64,000 bases of DNA. Source: Pikeienuella litoralis. Lineage in GTDB: Bacteria; Pseudomonadota; Alphaproteobacteria; Rhodobacterales; Rhodobacteraceae. The stretch spans positions 124,001-188,000 of the forward strand of contig NZ_JBBHER010000005.1 in the NCBI RefSeq assembly GCF_037646705.1, read 5' to 3'. The number at the start of each line of letters is the position of its first letter. The first letter of the stretch is position 1. The translations under genes and the position numbers were made by a program. Below the pieces are notes generated by a model. The model made no database searches. It was given only the letters and a program-made list of their open reading frames with translations, and was not told the DNA's origin. This document shows positions 34,627 through 43,835 of this stretch, one piece after another.

Positions 34627-35412
34627 TCAGGCGACCTGAAGCGCGGCTTCCGCGGCGTCGTTGATCCGGTAGCGGACCCGGTCTCCGGGCTCGGGAACGC
34701 GGGTGCGGATCACGGACCCGGTGATGACCACATCTCCGGCCCGAAGCCCGGCGCCGGCGCGGTTGAGCACGCCGGCCACCCAGGCGAGCGAGCCGAACGG
34801 GTCGGCCTCGCCAATCCGCGCGTCGACCGGGGCTTCGTCGTTCCAGAGCAGCGCGCCGCGCCATTCGTCCACATCGGCGTCCCGCCAGTCCGGGAGCGCC
34901 GGGCCGAGCACGATCCCGCCGCTCCAGGCGTTGTCGGCGGCGATGGTGAGCGCGTTGAGGGCGCTGTAATCGGCGTTCCTGTCGATGATCAGCTCGAAGG
35001 CGGGATGCAGCGCGGCGATCTTGCCGCGGATCGAGGCCGCGTCATGCGCGTCCGAGCCGGGAGGGATATCTTCCGCCATCACCGCCGCCAGCTCGAATTC
35101 GAGGCCGAGTCCGTGAAAATCCGCGAGCCGGATCGTGGCCGGGCTCTGCAGGATCTCACGGGCGTAGACGCCGCCGGCGATCGGCTCGTTCACGCCGCAG
35201 AGCGTCTGCAACGGTTTCGAAGCGAGCGCGATCTTCCGCCCGCCGAGCGGCCCCCGGCCGCCTTCGGCCTGGATCTCGTGCTGGCGGAATTGCGCGGCGT
35301 AGGCCTCCGCCATGTCGCGGGGCGCGAGCTCGCCATCGAGATTGCGAAAGGTCTCGCGCGCGCGGTGCTGACGGATGATTTCGCGCGCGATGGCGTCCGG
35401 TCTGTCGTTCAT
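34627..35412 (-). CDS. 2-keto-4-pentenoate hydratase-like protein
   Basis: 261 residues of the fumarylacetoacetate hydrolase / 2-oxopent-4-enoate hydratase group. Visible motifs: GRKIALASKPLQTLCGVNEP, LGLEFELAAVMAEDIPPG (metal-binding Glu region), LHPAFELIIDR, ADNAWSGGIVLGPALPDW and LRAGDVVITGS. Enzymes of this type add water to enol acids in aromatic breakdown; no other meta-cleavage gene is nearby, so the substrate is uncertain. It lies 73 bp upstream of pheT on the same strand. Confidence 0.85.
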   Translation of the reverse strand: MNDRPDAIAREIIRQHRARETFRNLDGELAPRDMAEAYAAQFRQHEIQAEGGRGPLGGRKIALASKPLQTLCGVNEPIAGGVYAREILQSPATIRLADFHGLGLEFELAAVMAEDIPPGSDAHDAASIRGKIAALHPAFELIIDRNADYSALNALTIAADNAWSGGIVLGPALPDWRDADVDEWRGALLWNDEAPVDARIGEADPFGSLAWVAGVLNRAGAGLRAGDVVITGSVIRTRVPEPGDRVRYRINDAAEAALQVA

Positions 35413-35666
35413 GGTCTGATTCGCCTTCTGGATCGTTCACGTGATTTCGGGAGTGAGGTCGGGGGCCGCCGCGGCCGGCTGGACCTGGCGGGGTGAAGCG
35501 GCTCCCGCGCCGATCGGCGGCGGGGCGGGAGCGCGCCGATCGGTTCGCTTGCCTGGCGTGGTTTCGGCGCCTCGCGTGATCATGATCCTGAAGATGACCG
35601 AAGCGGCGGGCGAAGGCGAGGCAAAATGCTTTGACCCCGATGAGGAATTCGGCCTAGCTCGCCAAT

Positions 35667-36554
35667 ATGCGCGCAAACCCCGGCACCCACGCTGAAAACA
35701 TACTCGGCGCCACGTTCATGATGGCCTCGGTCGTGGCGTTCGTGGGCAATGACACATTGATGAAGACCCTGTCCGGCGAGGTGCCTCTCTTTCAGGCGGT
35801 GCTCGTTCGCGGGGCGCTCGCCTCTCTCCTGATCGGAGGGGTGGCGATGGCGCGGGGCGAGGCGCGGCTCGCGGCGCTCTCGGTCAAGGACAGGCGGACC
35901 GCCGCCCTGCGTTCGCTGGCGGAGGTGGGCTCGACGGTCTGCTTCCTGACGGCGCTGTTCGCGATGCCGATCGCCAACGCCACCGCGATCATGCTGGCGG
36001 CGCCGATGCTCATCACGCTTCTCGGGGCGGTGTTGCTTGGCGAGCGGGTGGGGTGGCGGCGCTGGTCCGCGATGATCGTCGGCTTCCTTGGCGTTCTCCT
36101 CATCGTGAGGCCGGGCGGAGACGCGTTCAACGCCGCATCGCTCTGGGCGGTGTCGGCTGTGGTGTTCGTCTGCGTCCGGGACCTCTCGACGCGCCGGCTT
36201 TCACCGGAGACCCCGTCGCTTCTGATCTCGCTGATGACAGCCGTGGTCATCACCGCGGCGGCCGGCGTCGTCGTCGTCGTGGACGGCTGGACGCCGATGG
36301 GCGGAACTGAAGTCACGCGGCTTGCGATCGCGGCGGTCTTCGTCTTCGTCGGCTATGTGTTCAGCGTGAAAGCGATGCGGGTGGGCGATGTGGGGTTCAC
36401 GTCGCCGTTTCGCTACACAATTCTGATCTGGGCGTTGATTCTCGGCTGGGCGGTCTTCGGAGACGCGCCGGAGCCGCTGACGCTGGTCGGCGCCGGGTTG
36501 GTCGCGGGCGCCGGCGTCTATACCTTTTTGCGCGCCGGAAAGAAGCTGCGTTGA
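35667..36554 (+). CDS. EamA/DMT-family transporter
   Basis: 295 residues with ten predicted membrane helices as two EamA repeats: MMASVVAFVGNDTLMKTLSG, VPLFQAVLVRGALASLLIGG and the repeat end FLGVLLIVRPGGDAF, then the second half ending ALILGWAVFGDAPEPLTLVG. DMT proteins export metabolites or take up small solutes; the substrate cannot be read from sequence. It stops 3 bp before the stop of the convergent EamA gene. Confidence 0.9.
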   Translation: MRANPGTHAENILGATFMMASVVAFVGNDTLMKTLSGEVPLFQAVLVRGALASLLIGGVAMARGEARLAALSVKDRRTAALRSLAEVGSTVCFLTALFAMPIANATAIMLAAPMLITLLGAVLLGERVGWRRWSAMIVGFLGVLLIVRPGGDAFNAASLWAVSAVVFVCVRDLSTRRLSPETPSLLISLMTAVVITAAAGVVVVVDGWTPMGGTEVTRLAIAAVFVFVGYVFSVKAMRVGDVGFTSPFRYTILIWALILGWAVFGDAPEPLTLVGAGLVAGAGVYTFLRAGKKLR

Positions 36555-36557
36555 AGG

Positions 36558-37445
36558 TCAGGCGCGCCGCTGCGCCATCCAGATCCCGCCGATCACCAGC
36601 GCCAGAGCCAGCGCGTGGTAGAGCGCGAACATCTCGCCGAGAATCAGAATTGCGAAGATGGCGGAGAAGATCGGCACGAGGTTGATATAGACGCCGGCGC
36701 GGCCGGGGCCGATCAGGTCCACGCCGCGCAGAAAAAAGACCTGCGCGAGGCATGACGGAAAAATGGCGATGAGCGCGGTGTATCCCAGCCCCTTCATGGT
36801 CGGCCATGGATAGCCGGGCTGCGCCGCCTCCCACACCGCCAGCGGCAACGCGCTGATCGCGGCGATCACCGTGAAGAACGTGAACAGCGCCTCGCCCGGC
36901 ATATCCGGCCGTTGCCTCAACGCCACCGCGTAGGTCGTGTAGAGCGCGCAGGCCGCGAGCAGGATGAGATCGCCCTTGTTGAAGGCCAGCGCCGCAAGCC
37001 GCGCGGCGTCGCCGCCGCTGGCGACCAGAATGACGCCGAGCAGCGTGAGGCCGACGCCAATCATCTGTTTCGGCCCCACCCGGTCGCCATAGGCGAGAAA
37101 GGCCCCGATCAACACCATCGCCGGCATGACGCCCTGCAGAATTCCGACATTGATGCCGGTGGTGTGGGCCGACGCGACGTAGAAAAGCGTATTGAACCCG
37201 GTGAAGCCGCCCACCCCGGCGATGAGGACGAACCAGGGCCGGGTCCGGAGCAGGGGCCAATATGCTCTGACCTGTCGCCCATAGAGCGGCCACATCACCG
37301 CCACGACCAGAAGCCAGCGCACAAGAACGACCGCGAAAGGCGTGATTTCCCCGACCACAAGCTGGCCGAGGATCGCGTTCAACGCCCACATCGCGGCGGT
37401 CAACGTCATCAATGCGGTCGGGGTGCGATAGAGAGCGTTGATCAT
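36558..37445 (-). CDS. EamA/DMT-family transporter
   Basis: 295 residues from the ATG at 37445; an upstream start at 37484 would add a non-hydrophobic extension. Two EamA repeats: LTAAMWALNAILGQLVVGE, ITPFAVVLVRWLLVVAVMW, GVGLTLLGVILVASGGD and the C-terminal IFAILILGEMFALYHALALA. It is about 50 bp downstream of livM and could share that transcript. Only remotely similar to the neighbouring EamA gene, so this is not a recent duplication. Confidence 0.9.
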   Translation of the reverse strand: MINALYRTPTALMTLTAAMWALNAILGQLVVGEITPFAVVLVRWLLVVAVMWPLYGRQVRAYWPLLRTRPWFVLIAGVGGFTGFNTLFYVASAHTTGINVGILQGVMPAMVLIGAFLAYGDRVGPKQMIGVGLTLLGVILVASGGDAARLAALAFNKGDLILLAACALYTTYAVALRQRPDMPGEALFTFFTVIAAISALPLAVWEAAQPGYPWPTMKGLGYTALIAIFPSCLAQVFFLRGVDLIGPGRAGVYINLVPIFSAIFAILILGEMFALYHALALALVIGGIWMAQRRA

Positions 37446-37496
37446 GATGCCCGACTTGGTTGCATGAGGCGCCCCGCGGAGCAAGATGAAGAGCCC

Positions 37497-38807
37497 TCAG
37501 CGCATCTTTTCCGGCAAGAGCCCTTTCGGGCTGAAACGGAGGGCGAGGAGCAGGATGACTCCCATCAGCACCATGCGCATGAAGGCCGCGCTGTTGATCA
37601 GATGCGCGCGGATCGGGCTCGCCTCGTCCATGCCGGAGGAGAGGATTTCCATCATCCAGCGCCCCGCCGGCTCGGCCTCGACCCAGACGAACCAGATCAG
37701 GAATCCGCCGAGGACCGAGCCCCAGTTGTTGCCGGAGCCGCCGACGATCACCATCACCCAGATCAGGAACGTGAAGCGGAGCGGATTGTAGGTGCCGGGC
37801 GTGAACTGCCCGTCGAGCGTGGTGAGCATCGCGCCCGCGACGCCGCAGACGGCGGACCCGAGGATGAAGGTCTGGAGCCGCCGCGCCGTCACATTCTTCC
37901 CCATGGCCTCCGCGGCCGCCTCATTGTCCCGGATCGCCCGCATCATCCGGCCCCAGGGCGAATTGAGCGCGCGCTCCGAGAGCCAGAGCAGACAGAGAAG
38001 AACGACGAGAAACAGCGCCGCGTAGCAGAGCTTCACCACGATGGTGGAGGCCTCCGACGGGTCGAGGCCAAGCGCGGCGGCGCGGGCGACAAACCAGTCC
38101 GCCTGCTGCAGATCGATCTCATAGGGAACCGGGCGCGGCAGGCCGGTCACGTTTTTCACGCCGCGCGTCAGCCAGTCCTCGTTCTTGGCGATGAAGACGA
38201 TGATCTCGCCGATGCCGAGCGTCGCGATGGCGAGATAATCCGATCGGAGCCCGAGGGAGACCTTGCCGATCAGCCAGGCGACCCCAGCCGCCATGACGCC
38301 GCCAACCGCCCATGAGAGGATGATCGGCAGGCCGAGGCCGCCAAGATAGCCGGAGAGCGCGGGATCGATCGACTCGATCCGGTCGACCGCGGGATCGAAC
38401 GCCTGCCGCGTGAGAAAATACCCGATGATGACGGCGGCGGCGATGGAGAGGTTCCGCGCGCGGCCGCGGGGAATCCTGGCGCGGATCGCGAGAACCGCGG
38501 CGACCGTCGCGACGATCGCCAGAAAGGCGAGGAGCAGCCCGATCCCGCCCGCGCTCCAGGCTTCGCCGACGGGGGAGGCGGAGACAAGCACCGCCGCGAC
38601 GCCGCCGACGGCGACGAATCCCACCGTGCCGACATTGAAAAGCCCGGCGTAGCCCCACTGGATGTTGACGCCGAGCGCCATGACCGAGGAAATCAGACAA
38701 AGATTGATGATGCCGAGCGCGACCGACCAGCTTTGCGCGTAACCGACGCCAATGAGCGCCGCCGCCATGATCGCGAAGAGGACGGGGCCGCGGGCTGACA
38801 CGCTCAT
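37497..38807 (-). CDS. livM: Branched-chain amino acid ABC permease LivM
   Basis: 436 residues, longer than many LivM. Multi-pass, with MALGVNIQWGYAGLFNVGTVGF, LRSDYLAIATLGIGEIIVFI, the cytoplasmic loop RAIRDNEAAAEAMGKNVTARR, and GVAGAMLTTLDGQFTP. Forms the channel with LivH. It overlaps livH by 4 bp. Confidence 0.94.
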   Translation of the reverse strand: MSVSARGPVLFAIMAAALIGVGYAQSWSVALGIINLCLISSVMALGVNIQWGYAGLFNVGTVGFVAVGGVAAVLVSASPVGEAWSAGGIGLLLAFLAIVATVAAVLAIRARIPRGRARNLSIAAAVIIGYFLTRQAFDPAVDRIESIDPALSGYLGGLGLPIILSWAVGGVMAAGVAWLIGKVSLGLRSDYLAIATLGIGEIIVFIAKNEDWLTRGVKNVTGLPRPVPYEIDLQQADWFVARAAALGLDPSEASTIVVKLCYAALFLVVLLCLLWLSERALNSPWGRMMRAIRDNEAAAEAMGKNVTARRLQTFILGSAVCGVAGAMLTTLDGQFTPGTYNPLRFTFLIWVMVIVGGSGNNWGSVLGGFLIWFVWVEAEPAGRWMMEILSSGMDEASPIRAHLINSAAFMRMVLMGVILLLALRFSPKGLLPEKMR

Positions 38808-39817
38808 ATCACCTTCCCTTTGAGAACGCCTGTCGGCCGGACGAGCAGCACCACGACGAGGATCACGAAGGAGACCGCGAATTTATATTCGGTGCCGAGA
38901 AGCTGTACGAGCGTGTCGGGCGCCCAGGCCTCCGGCATGAGATAACCGAGGACGCGCTTGTACGCGTAGGTCACCGTCACCTCGGAATAGGCGATGATGA
39001 AGCCGCCGACGATCGCCCCGACCGGATTGCCGATGCCGCCGACGATGGCCGCGGCGAACATCGGCAGGAGAAGTTGGAAATAGGTGAAAGGCTTGAAGGT
39101 CTTGTCGAGCCCGTAGAGCACCCCGGCGACGGTGGCGAGCGCGCCGACCAGAAGCCATGTGACCATCACCACCCGGTCCGGATTGACGCCGGAGAGCAGC
39201 GCCAGATCCTCATTGTCCGCATAGGCGCGCATCGCCTTGCCCATACGGGTCTTCTGCAGGAACCAGAACAGGAACGCGACCACCAGAACCGCGATGACCA
39301 GCGTGAGGAGCGCCGAGGATTTGATCGCCAGCCCCTCGGCCAGCCCGGTCATGCTCTTGAAGTCGCGGGCGCTGATGAGAAAGCGCGCGCCGTCGGCGAA
39401 AGCCTGATCGCCGGGGCCGATGATGAAGCGCACAAGGCCGTTCATCACGAAGGTGACGCCGATCGACACCATCGCCAGGACGACCGGCGCGCTCCGGCGC
39501 TGGCGATAGAAGCGATAGATGTACCGGTCGGTGAGCAGGACGAAAGCGGCGGTGGCCGCGATGCCGACAGGCAGCGCCAGAAGCGCGGTGGGCAAGGGCG
39601 CGATGCTCACCCCCGCCGCCTGCAGCCACCAGGTGATGAGCACCGTCACCATGGCGCCGAAGGCCATCGTGTCGCCATGCGCGAAATTGGCGAAGCGCAG
39701 CACCGCGTAGATCAGCGTGACCCCGAGCGCGCCGAGCGCAAGCTGCGCGCCGTAAGCGGCGCCTGGCACCAGCACGAAATTCGCGAAAACGACGAGTGCG
39801 TTGAGAGCGTCGGTCAT
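38804..39817 (-). CDS. livH: Branched-chain amino acid ABC permease LivH
   Basis: 337 residues. Family marks: QLALGALGVTLIYAVLRFAN, FAHGDTMAFGAMV, KAMRAYADNEDLALLSGVNP (EAA-like loop) and AAAIVGGIGNPVGAIVGGFI. It follows livF by 76 bp and overlaps livM. Confidence 0.95.
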   Translation of the reverse strand: MTDALNALVVFANFVLVPGAAYGAQLALGALGVTLIYAVLRFANFAHGDTMAFGAMVTVLITWWLQAAGVSIAPLPTALLALPVGIAATAAFVLLTDRYIYRFYRQRRSAPVVLAMVSIGVTFVMNGLVRFIIGPGDQAFADGARFLISARDFKSMTGLAEGLAIKSSALLTLVIAVLVVAFLFWFLQKTRMGKAMRAYADNEDLALLSGVNPDRVVMVTWLLVGALATVAGVLYGLDKTFKPFTYFQLLLPMFAAAIVGGIGNPVGAIVGGFIIAYSEVTVTYAYKRVLGYLMPEAWAPDTLVQLLGTEYKFAVSFVILVVVLLVRPTGVLKGKVI

Positions 39818-39893
39818 CGCCGCGCCGTCCTGTGAGCGCGGGCGCGGAGCGGGATGCTGGCCTCGATCGGCCGGGTTCCGGTCGGTTCCATCA

Positions 39894-40607
39894 TCATCCC
39901 CCCAGAAAGCTCCGCCGCACGTCCGGATTGGCCAGAAGCGCGGCGCCGGTGTCCGTATAGCGGTTTTCGCCCGTCACCAGAACGAATCCGTGGTCTGCGA
40001 TCTCCAGCGCCTGGCGCGCGTTCTGCTCGACCATGAGAATCGCGATTCCGGTGCGGCGGATCTCGATGATGCGGTCGAAAAGCTCGTCCATCACGATCGG
40101 CGAGACGCCGGCGGTGGGTTCGTCCAGCATCAAGAGGGAGGGTTTGGTCATCAGCGCCCGGCCGACCGCCACCTGCTGGCGCTGCCCGCCGGAGAGCTCG
40201 CCCGCGTTCTGAGCCTGCTTTTCGGCGAGAACGGGGAACAGCTCGAAGACCTGCTCCATCGTCTCGGCGATGCCGTCGCGCCGGAGAAAAGCGCCCATCT
40301 CGAGATTTTCGCGCACCGTCATGCCGGTGAAGACATTGGCGCTCTGGGGCACGAAGGCCATGCCCTCCGACACCCGAGCCTGCGGCGAGAGGTGCGTGAT
40401 GTCGCGGCCGTCGAGCCGCACCGTTCCCTCGCGAAGCTCCAGCATTCCGAAGATCGCCTTCATCGCCGTGGATTTTCCGGCGCCGTTCGGGCCGACGATC
40501 ACCGCGATCTCGCCGCGGTCGACGGAGATGGTGCAGCCGTTCAGGATGGTCGATCCGCCATAGCCGCCGACCATCGCCTCGCCGATCAGGAAGGGCGCGG
40601 CGCTCAT
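39894..40607 (-). CDS. livF: Branched-chain amino acid ABC ATPase LivF
   Basis: 237 residues, a single NBD: VGPNGAGKST (Walker A), LSGGQRQQVAVGRALM (signature), LLMLDEPTAGVSP (Walker B), LMVEQNARQALEIADHGFVL (H-loop region). The ATG overlaps the livG stop (4 bp). Confidence 0.96.
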   Translation of the reverse strand: MSAAPFLIGEAMVGGYGGSTILNGCTISVDRGEIAVIVGPNGAGKSTAMKAIFGMLELREGTVRLDGRDITHLSPQARVSEGMAFVPQSANVFTGMTVRENLEMGAFLRRDGIAETMEQVFELFPVLAEKQAQNAGELSGGQRQQVAVGRALMTKPSLLMLDEPTAGVSPIVMDELFDRIIEIRRTGIAILMVEQNARQALEIADHGFVLVTGENRYTDTGAALLANPDVRRSFLGG

Positions 40608-41386
40608 GCGCCGACCTCGGCCTTGTTCTTCAGGCCGGTGCCGAGATAGGCCTCGATCACGCGCTCGTCCGCCTTCACCTCTTCGGCGGTTCCCTGGGTC
40701 AGCACCCGGCCTTCGGCCATGACGATCACCGGATCGCAGAGCCGCGAGATGAAATCCATGTCGTGCTCGATCATGCAGAAAGTGTAGCCGCGCTCCTTGT
40801 TCAGACGGAGGATCGCGTCGCCGATGGTTTTCAGCAGGGTGCGGTTCACGCCGGCGCCGACTTCGTCGAGAAAGACGATCTTCGCCTCGACCATCATCGT
40901 GCGCCCGAGCTCCAGCAACTTCTTCTGGCCGCCAGAGAGATTGCCGGCGCGCTCGTCCGCGACATGGCCGATGCCGAGAAAGTCGATCACCTCTTCGGCC
41001 CGCTTCCGGTTCTCGCGCTCCTGCGCGCGCACCTTCGCGGGGGCGAACCAGGCGTCGATCAGTTTTTCGCCGGCCTGCGCCGGCGGCACCATCATCAGGT
41101 TGTCGCGAACCGAGAGCGTGGAGAATTCATGCGCGATCTGAAATGTGCGGAGGAGCCCGCGCGCGAAAAGCTCATGCGGCGGGAGGCCGGTGATATCGTC
41201 GCCTCCGAGCAGGATTTTCCCCGATGTCGGCGGAAACGCCCCGGCGATGCAGTTGAACAGCGTGGTCTTGCCCGCGCCGTTGGGGCCGATCAGTCCCGTG
41301 ATCGAGCCTTCGGCGATCTCCAGCGTCGCGCCGTCGACGGCGTGGACGCCGCCAAAGTGCTTGTGGACATTCTCGCAACGAATCAT
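40604..41386 (-). CDS. livG: Branched-chain amino acid ABC ATPase LivG
   Basis: 260 residues from the ATG at 41386, which fits the family start (IRCENVHKHFGGVHAVDG); an ATG at 41440 would add 18 Pro/Arg-rich residues. Walker A LIGPNGAGKTTLF, signature NLSGGQKKLLELGRTMM, Walker B IVFLDEVGAGVN, H-loop MIEHDMDFI. Works with LivF on the LivHM permeases. Confidence 0.95.
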   Translation of the reverse strand: MIRCENVHKHFGGVHAVDGATLEIAEGSITGLIGPNGAGKTTLFNCIAGAFPPTSGKILLGGDDITGLPPHELFARGLLRTFQIAHEFSTLSVRDNLMMVPPAQAGEKLIDAWFAPAKVRAQERENRKRAEEVIDFLGIGHVADERAGNLSGGQKKLLELGRTMMVEAKIVFLDEVGAGVNRTLLKTIGDAILRLNKERGYTFCMIEHDMDFISRLCDPVIVMAEGRVLTQGTAEEVKADERVIEAYLGTGLKNKAEVGA

Positions 41387-41451
41387 CGGGCCCCCCGGCG
41401 GAGCCGCCCGACGCCTCGCGCCGGACGGCTCGGTTTCCATCTTGTGTCCGA

Positions 41452-42651
41452 TCAGCGATAGCCGACCGTGGTGATCTCACCGTCCTTGATCTCGATCTCA
41501 CGGAAAGCGCCGGCGCTTTCGCCCGGTTCGATCAGTTCGACCGCGGCGGCGCCGACATAGTCGACATCGCCGCCGCTGCGGATGATCTCCAGCGCCTTGC
41601 CAAGCTCGCCAGGCAGGATCTCCTCGCCGGGCGCATTGGCGATCTCCATCACCTTGCCCTTGAAATCGGCGCTGTCGGATGAGCCCGCGGCCTCCATCGC
41701 CAGCATGATCAGCGCGGCGGCGTCGTAGCTTTCGGGGGTGTACGCGCCCGAAGTGAAGCCGTCGGCTTCGGCCATTTTCGCGAGCGTCGCCGCGCCTTCG
41801 CCGGCGGCGCCCGGAACGGTGCCGTAGGAACCGTTGAGATCGGAGCCGATCGCCTCGATGAGCGAGGGGCCGACCATGCCGTCGGGGAGGTAGAACGTGT
41901 CGAAAGCGCCGGTGTCGAGCGCGGCCTGGATGACGCCCTTGCCGCCCTGGTCGACATAACCGGCGACGACGAGAACTTCGCCGCCCGCCGAGGCGAGCGC
42001 GCCGACTTCGGCCGAGTAGTCCGCCTTGCCGTCCTCATGCGCGGCGCTGATCGTCACCTTGCCGCCGGATTCGGTGAAGCTCTGTTCGATCGAATCCGCG
42101 AGGCCCTTGCCGTAATCGTTGTTGGTGTAGCTGATCGCGATCTCCTTCACGCCCCTGTCGTTCAGGATGTCGGAGATGATCTGACCCTGCCGCGCATCCG
42201 AAGGGGAGGTGCGGAAGAAAAGTCCGTTGTCTTCGATGGTCGAGAGCGCCGGCGAGGTGGCCGAGGGCGAAATCATCACCACGCCGTTCGGCAGCGCGAC
42301 GCTCTGCAGGATCGACGTGGTGACGCCGGAGCAGTCGGCGCCCATGATCGCGGAGACGCCGTCGGAGGTGATCAGCCGTTCCGCCGCGGCGTTTGCGGCG
42401 GCGGCGTCGATGCAGGTCGAGTCGGCCCGGACGGGGCTGACCATGCGCCCGCCGAGGATGCCGCCGGCGGCGTTGACCTCCTTGATCGCGAGTTCGGCGC
42501 CCCCCGCCATCGGCGGGGCGATGGATTCGAGCGGGCCGGTGAAGCCGAGAATGACGCCGATCTTCACATCGTCGGCCGCCGAAGCCGCGCCCGCCAAGGC
42601 GCCCGCAAGCGCGAATGTCGCCGCAGCGGCGGCGATTGTGGTCTTTCTCAT
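41452..42651 (-). CDS. Branched-chain amino acid-type ABC substrate-binding protein
   Basis: 399 residues from the ATG at 42651 with GGGAGAGGAAAC upstream. The signal peptide ends at GAASAADD. The LivK-type fold starts VKIGVILGFTGPLESIAPPM, with GGAELAIKEVNAAGGILGG and a central SPSATSPALSTIEDN segment. The ligand may be a branched-chain amino acid or another amide or aromatic acid. First gene of the five-gene importer operon. Confidence 0.94.
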   Translation of the reverse strand: MRKTTIAAAAATFALAGALAGAASAADDVKIGVILGFTGPLESIAPPMAGGAELAIKEVNAAGGILGGRMVSPVRADSTCIDAAAANAAAERLITSDGVSAIMGADCSGVTTSILQSVALPNGVVMISPSATSPALSTIEDNGLFFRTSPSDARQGQIISDILNDRGVKEIAISYTNNDYGKGLADSIEQSFTESGGKVTISAAHEDGKADYSAEVGALASAGGEVLVVAGYVDQGGKGVIQAALDTGAFDTFYLPDGMVGPSLIEAIGSDLNGSYGTVPGAAGEGAATLAKMAEADGFTSGAYTPESYDAAALIMLAMEAAGSSDSADFKGKVMEIANAPGEEILPGELGKALEIIRSGGDVDYVGAAAVELIEPGESAGAFREIEIKDGEITTVGYR

Positions 42652-42850
42652 GTTTCCTCTCCCATTGAGGCGCATAGCGATGCGCTCATCTGCACAAGCC
42701 GCGGACCATGCGCCAGCGGTCCTTCCTGAATATGACGACATTGAATGCCCAGATTCAAGCGGCGCGGCGCGTTCCGTCGCCGGAGGCCGAACCGCTCATC
42801 GGGGCGCGCGGAATGAAACGGGTTCATAATGCGGCGAACGCCGGAGCGGC

Positions 42851-43663
42851 TCACCAGTCCGCGGTCGGATGAAACCGCCCGGCGGGGGATAACGTAAAGA
42901 TCTCCGCGCCGTCTTCCGTCACGCCGACGGAATGCTCGAACTGGGCCGAGAGCGATCTGTCGCGGGTGACGGCGGTCCAGCCGTCGGCGAGCACCTTGGT
43001 GTCCGGCCGGCCGAGATTAACCATCGGCTCGATGGTGAAGATCATGCCGGGGCGCAGGACCGCGCCCGTGCCGGGGCGGCCGTAGTGAAGAACGTTGGGC
43101 GCGTCATGAAACACCCGGCCGACCCCGTGGCCGCAAAAATCCCTGACCACGCCGCATCGCTCACCCTCGACATAGCGCTGGATCGCATGCCCGATATCGC
43201 CGAAGGTCGCGCCCGGGCGCACCTCCGCGAGGCCGAGCATCAGCGCCTCATGGGTGATGTTGATCAGCCGCTCGGCCTTCCGGTTCGGCGCGCCGGCGAC
43301 GTACATCCGGCTGGTGTCGCCGAACCAGCCGTCGAGAATGACGGTGACGTCGATATTGAGGATGTCGCCCGGTTTCAGCGCCCGCGGCCCGGGAATGCCA
43401 TGGCAGACGACGTGATTGATCGAAATGCAGCTCGACTTCGGGTAGCCGCGATAGCCGAGGGTGGCGGGAACGGCGTCATGCGCGATCATGAAATCGTGCA
43501 TCAGCTGGTCCAGCTCGTCGGTGGTGACGCCGGGCGCGACATGCTCCGCGACCATGTCGAGCACCTCCGCGGCCAGGCGCCCGGCGGCGCGCATTCCGTC
43601 GAAGTCCCGCTGCGAATACAGCCTGATACCTTCCGGCGTCCGGTCGCTTGTCGTGCGCTCCAC
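42851..43663 (-). CDS. map: Type I methionine aminopeptidase
   Basis: 270 residues. Removes the initiator Met from new proteins. Metal ligands lie in DVTVILDGWFGDTSRMYVAG, the CGHGVGRVFHDAPNVLHYG block, and FTIEPMVNLG. The GTG at 43663 is chosen because GGAGAT lies 8 bases upstream and the protein then begins like other alphaproteobacterial Map (ERTTSDRTPEGIRLY); the longer GTG start at 43696 adds an Arg-rich stretch. Confidence 0.95.
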   Translation of the reverse strand: MERTTSDRTPEGIRLYSQRDFDGMRAAGRLAAEVLDMVAEHVAPGVTTDELDQLMHDFMIAHDAVPATLGYRGYPKSSCISINHVVCHGIPGPRALKPGDILNIDVTVILDGWFGDTSRMYVAGAPNRKAERLINITHEALMLGLAEVRPGATFGDIGHAIQRYVEGERCGVVRDFCGHGVGRVFHDAPNVLHYGRPGTGAVLRPGMIFTIEPMVNLGRPDTKVLADGWTAVTRDRSLSAQFEHSVGVTEDGAEIFTLSPAGRFHPTADW

Positions 43664-43835
43664 CTTGTCTGATCTCCGTCGTCGGTAATGCTGCACGCAG
43701 CGTCATGGTCCGTATTCTCGACCCTAATGCGCCGGCGATCAACCCGCGAGCGGTCCCGAACGGGCGCCGGCCTCGCTTTTTCGCTCCGATTCGCTATATC
43801 GCGCTGAAAGACCGCATGATCGGAAGGACATTCGC

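Noticed and set aside
35667..37445. The two convergent EamA genes as a recent duplication
   Set aside because: They lie tail to tail and their sequences share only the general family pattern.
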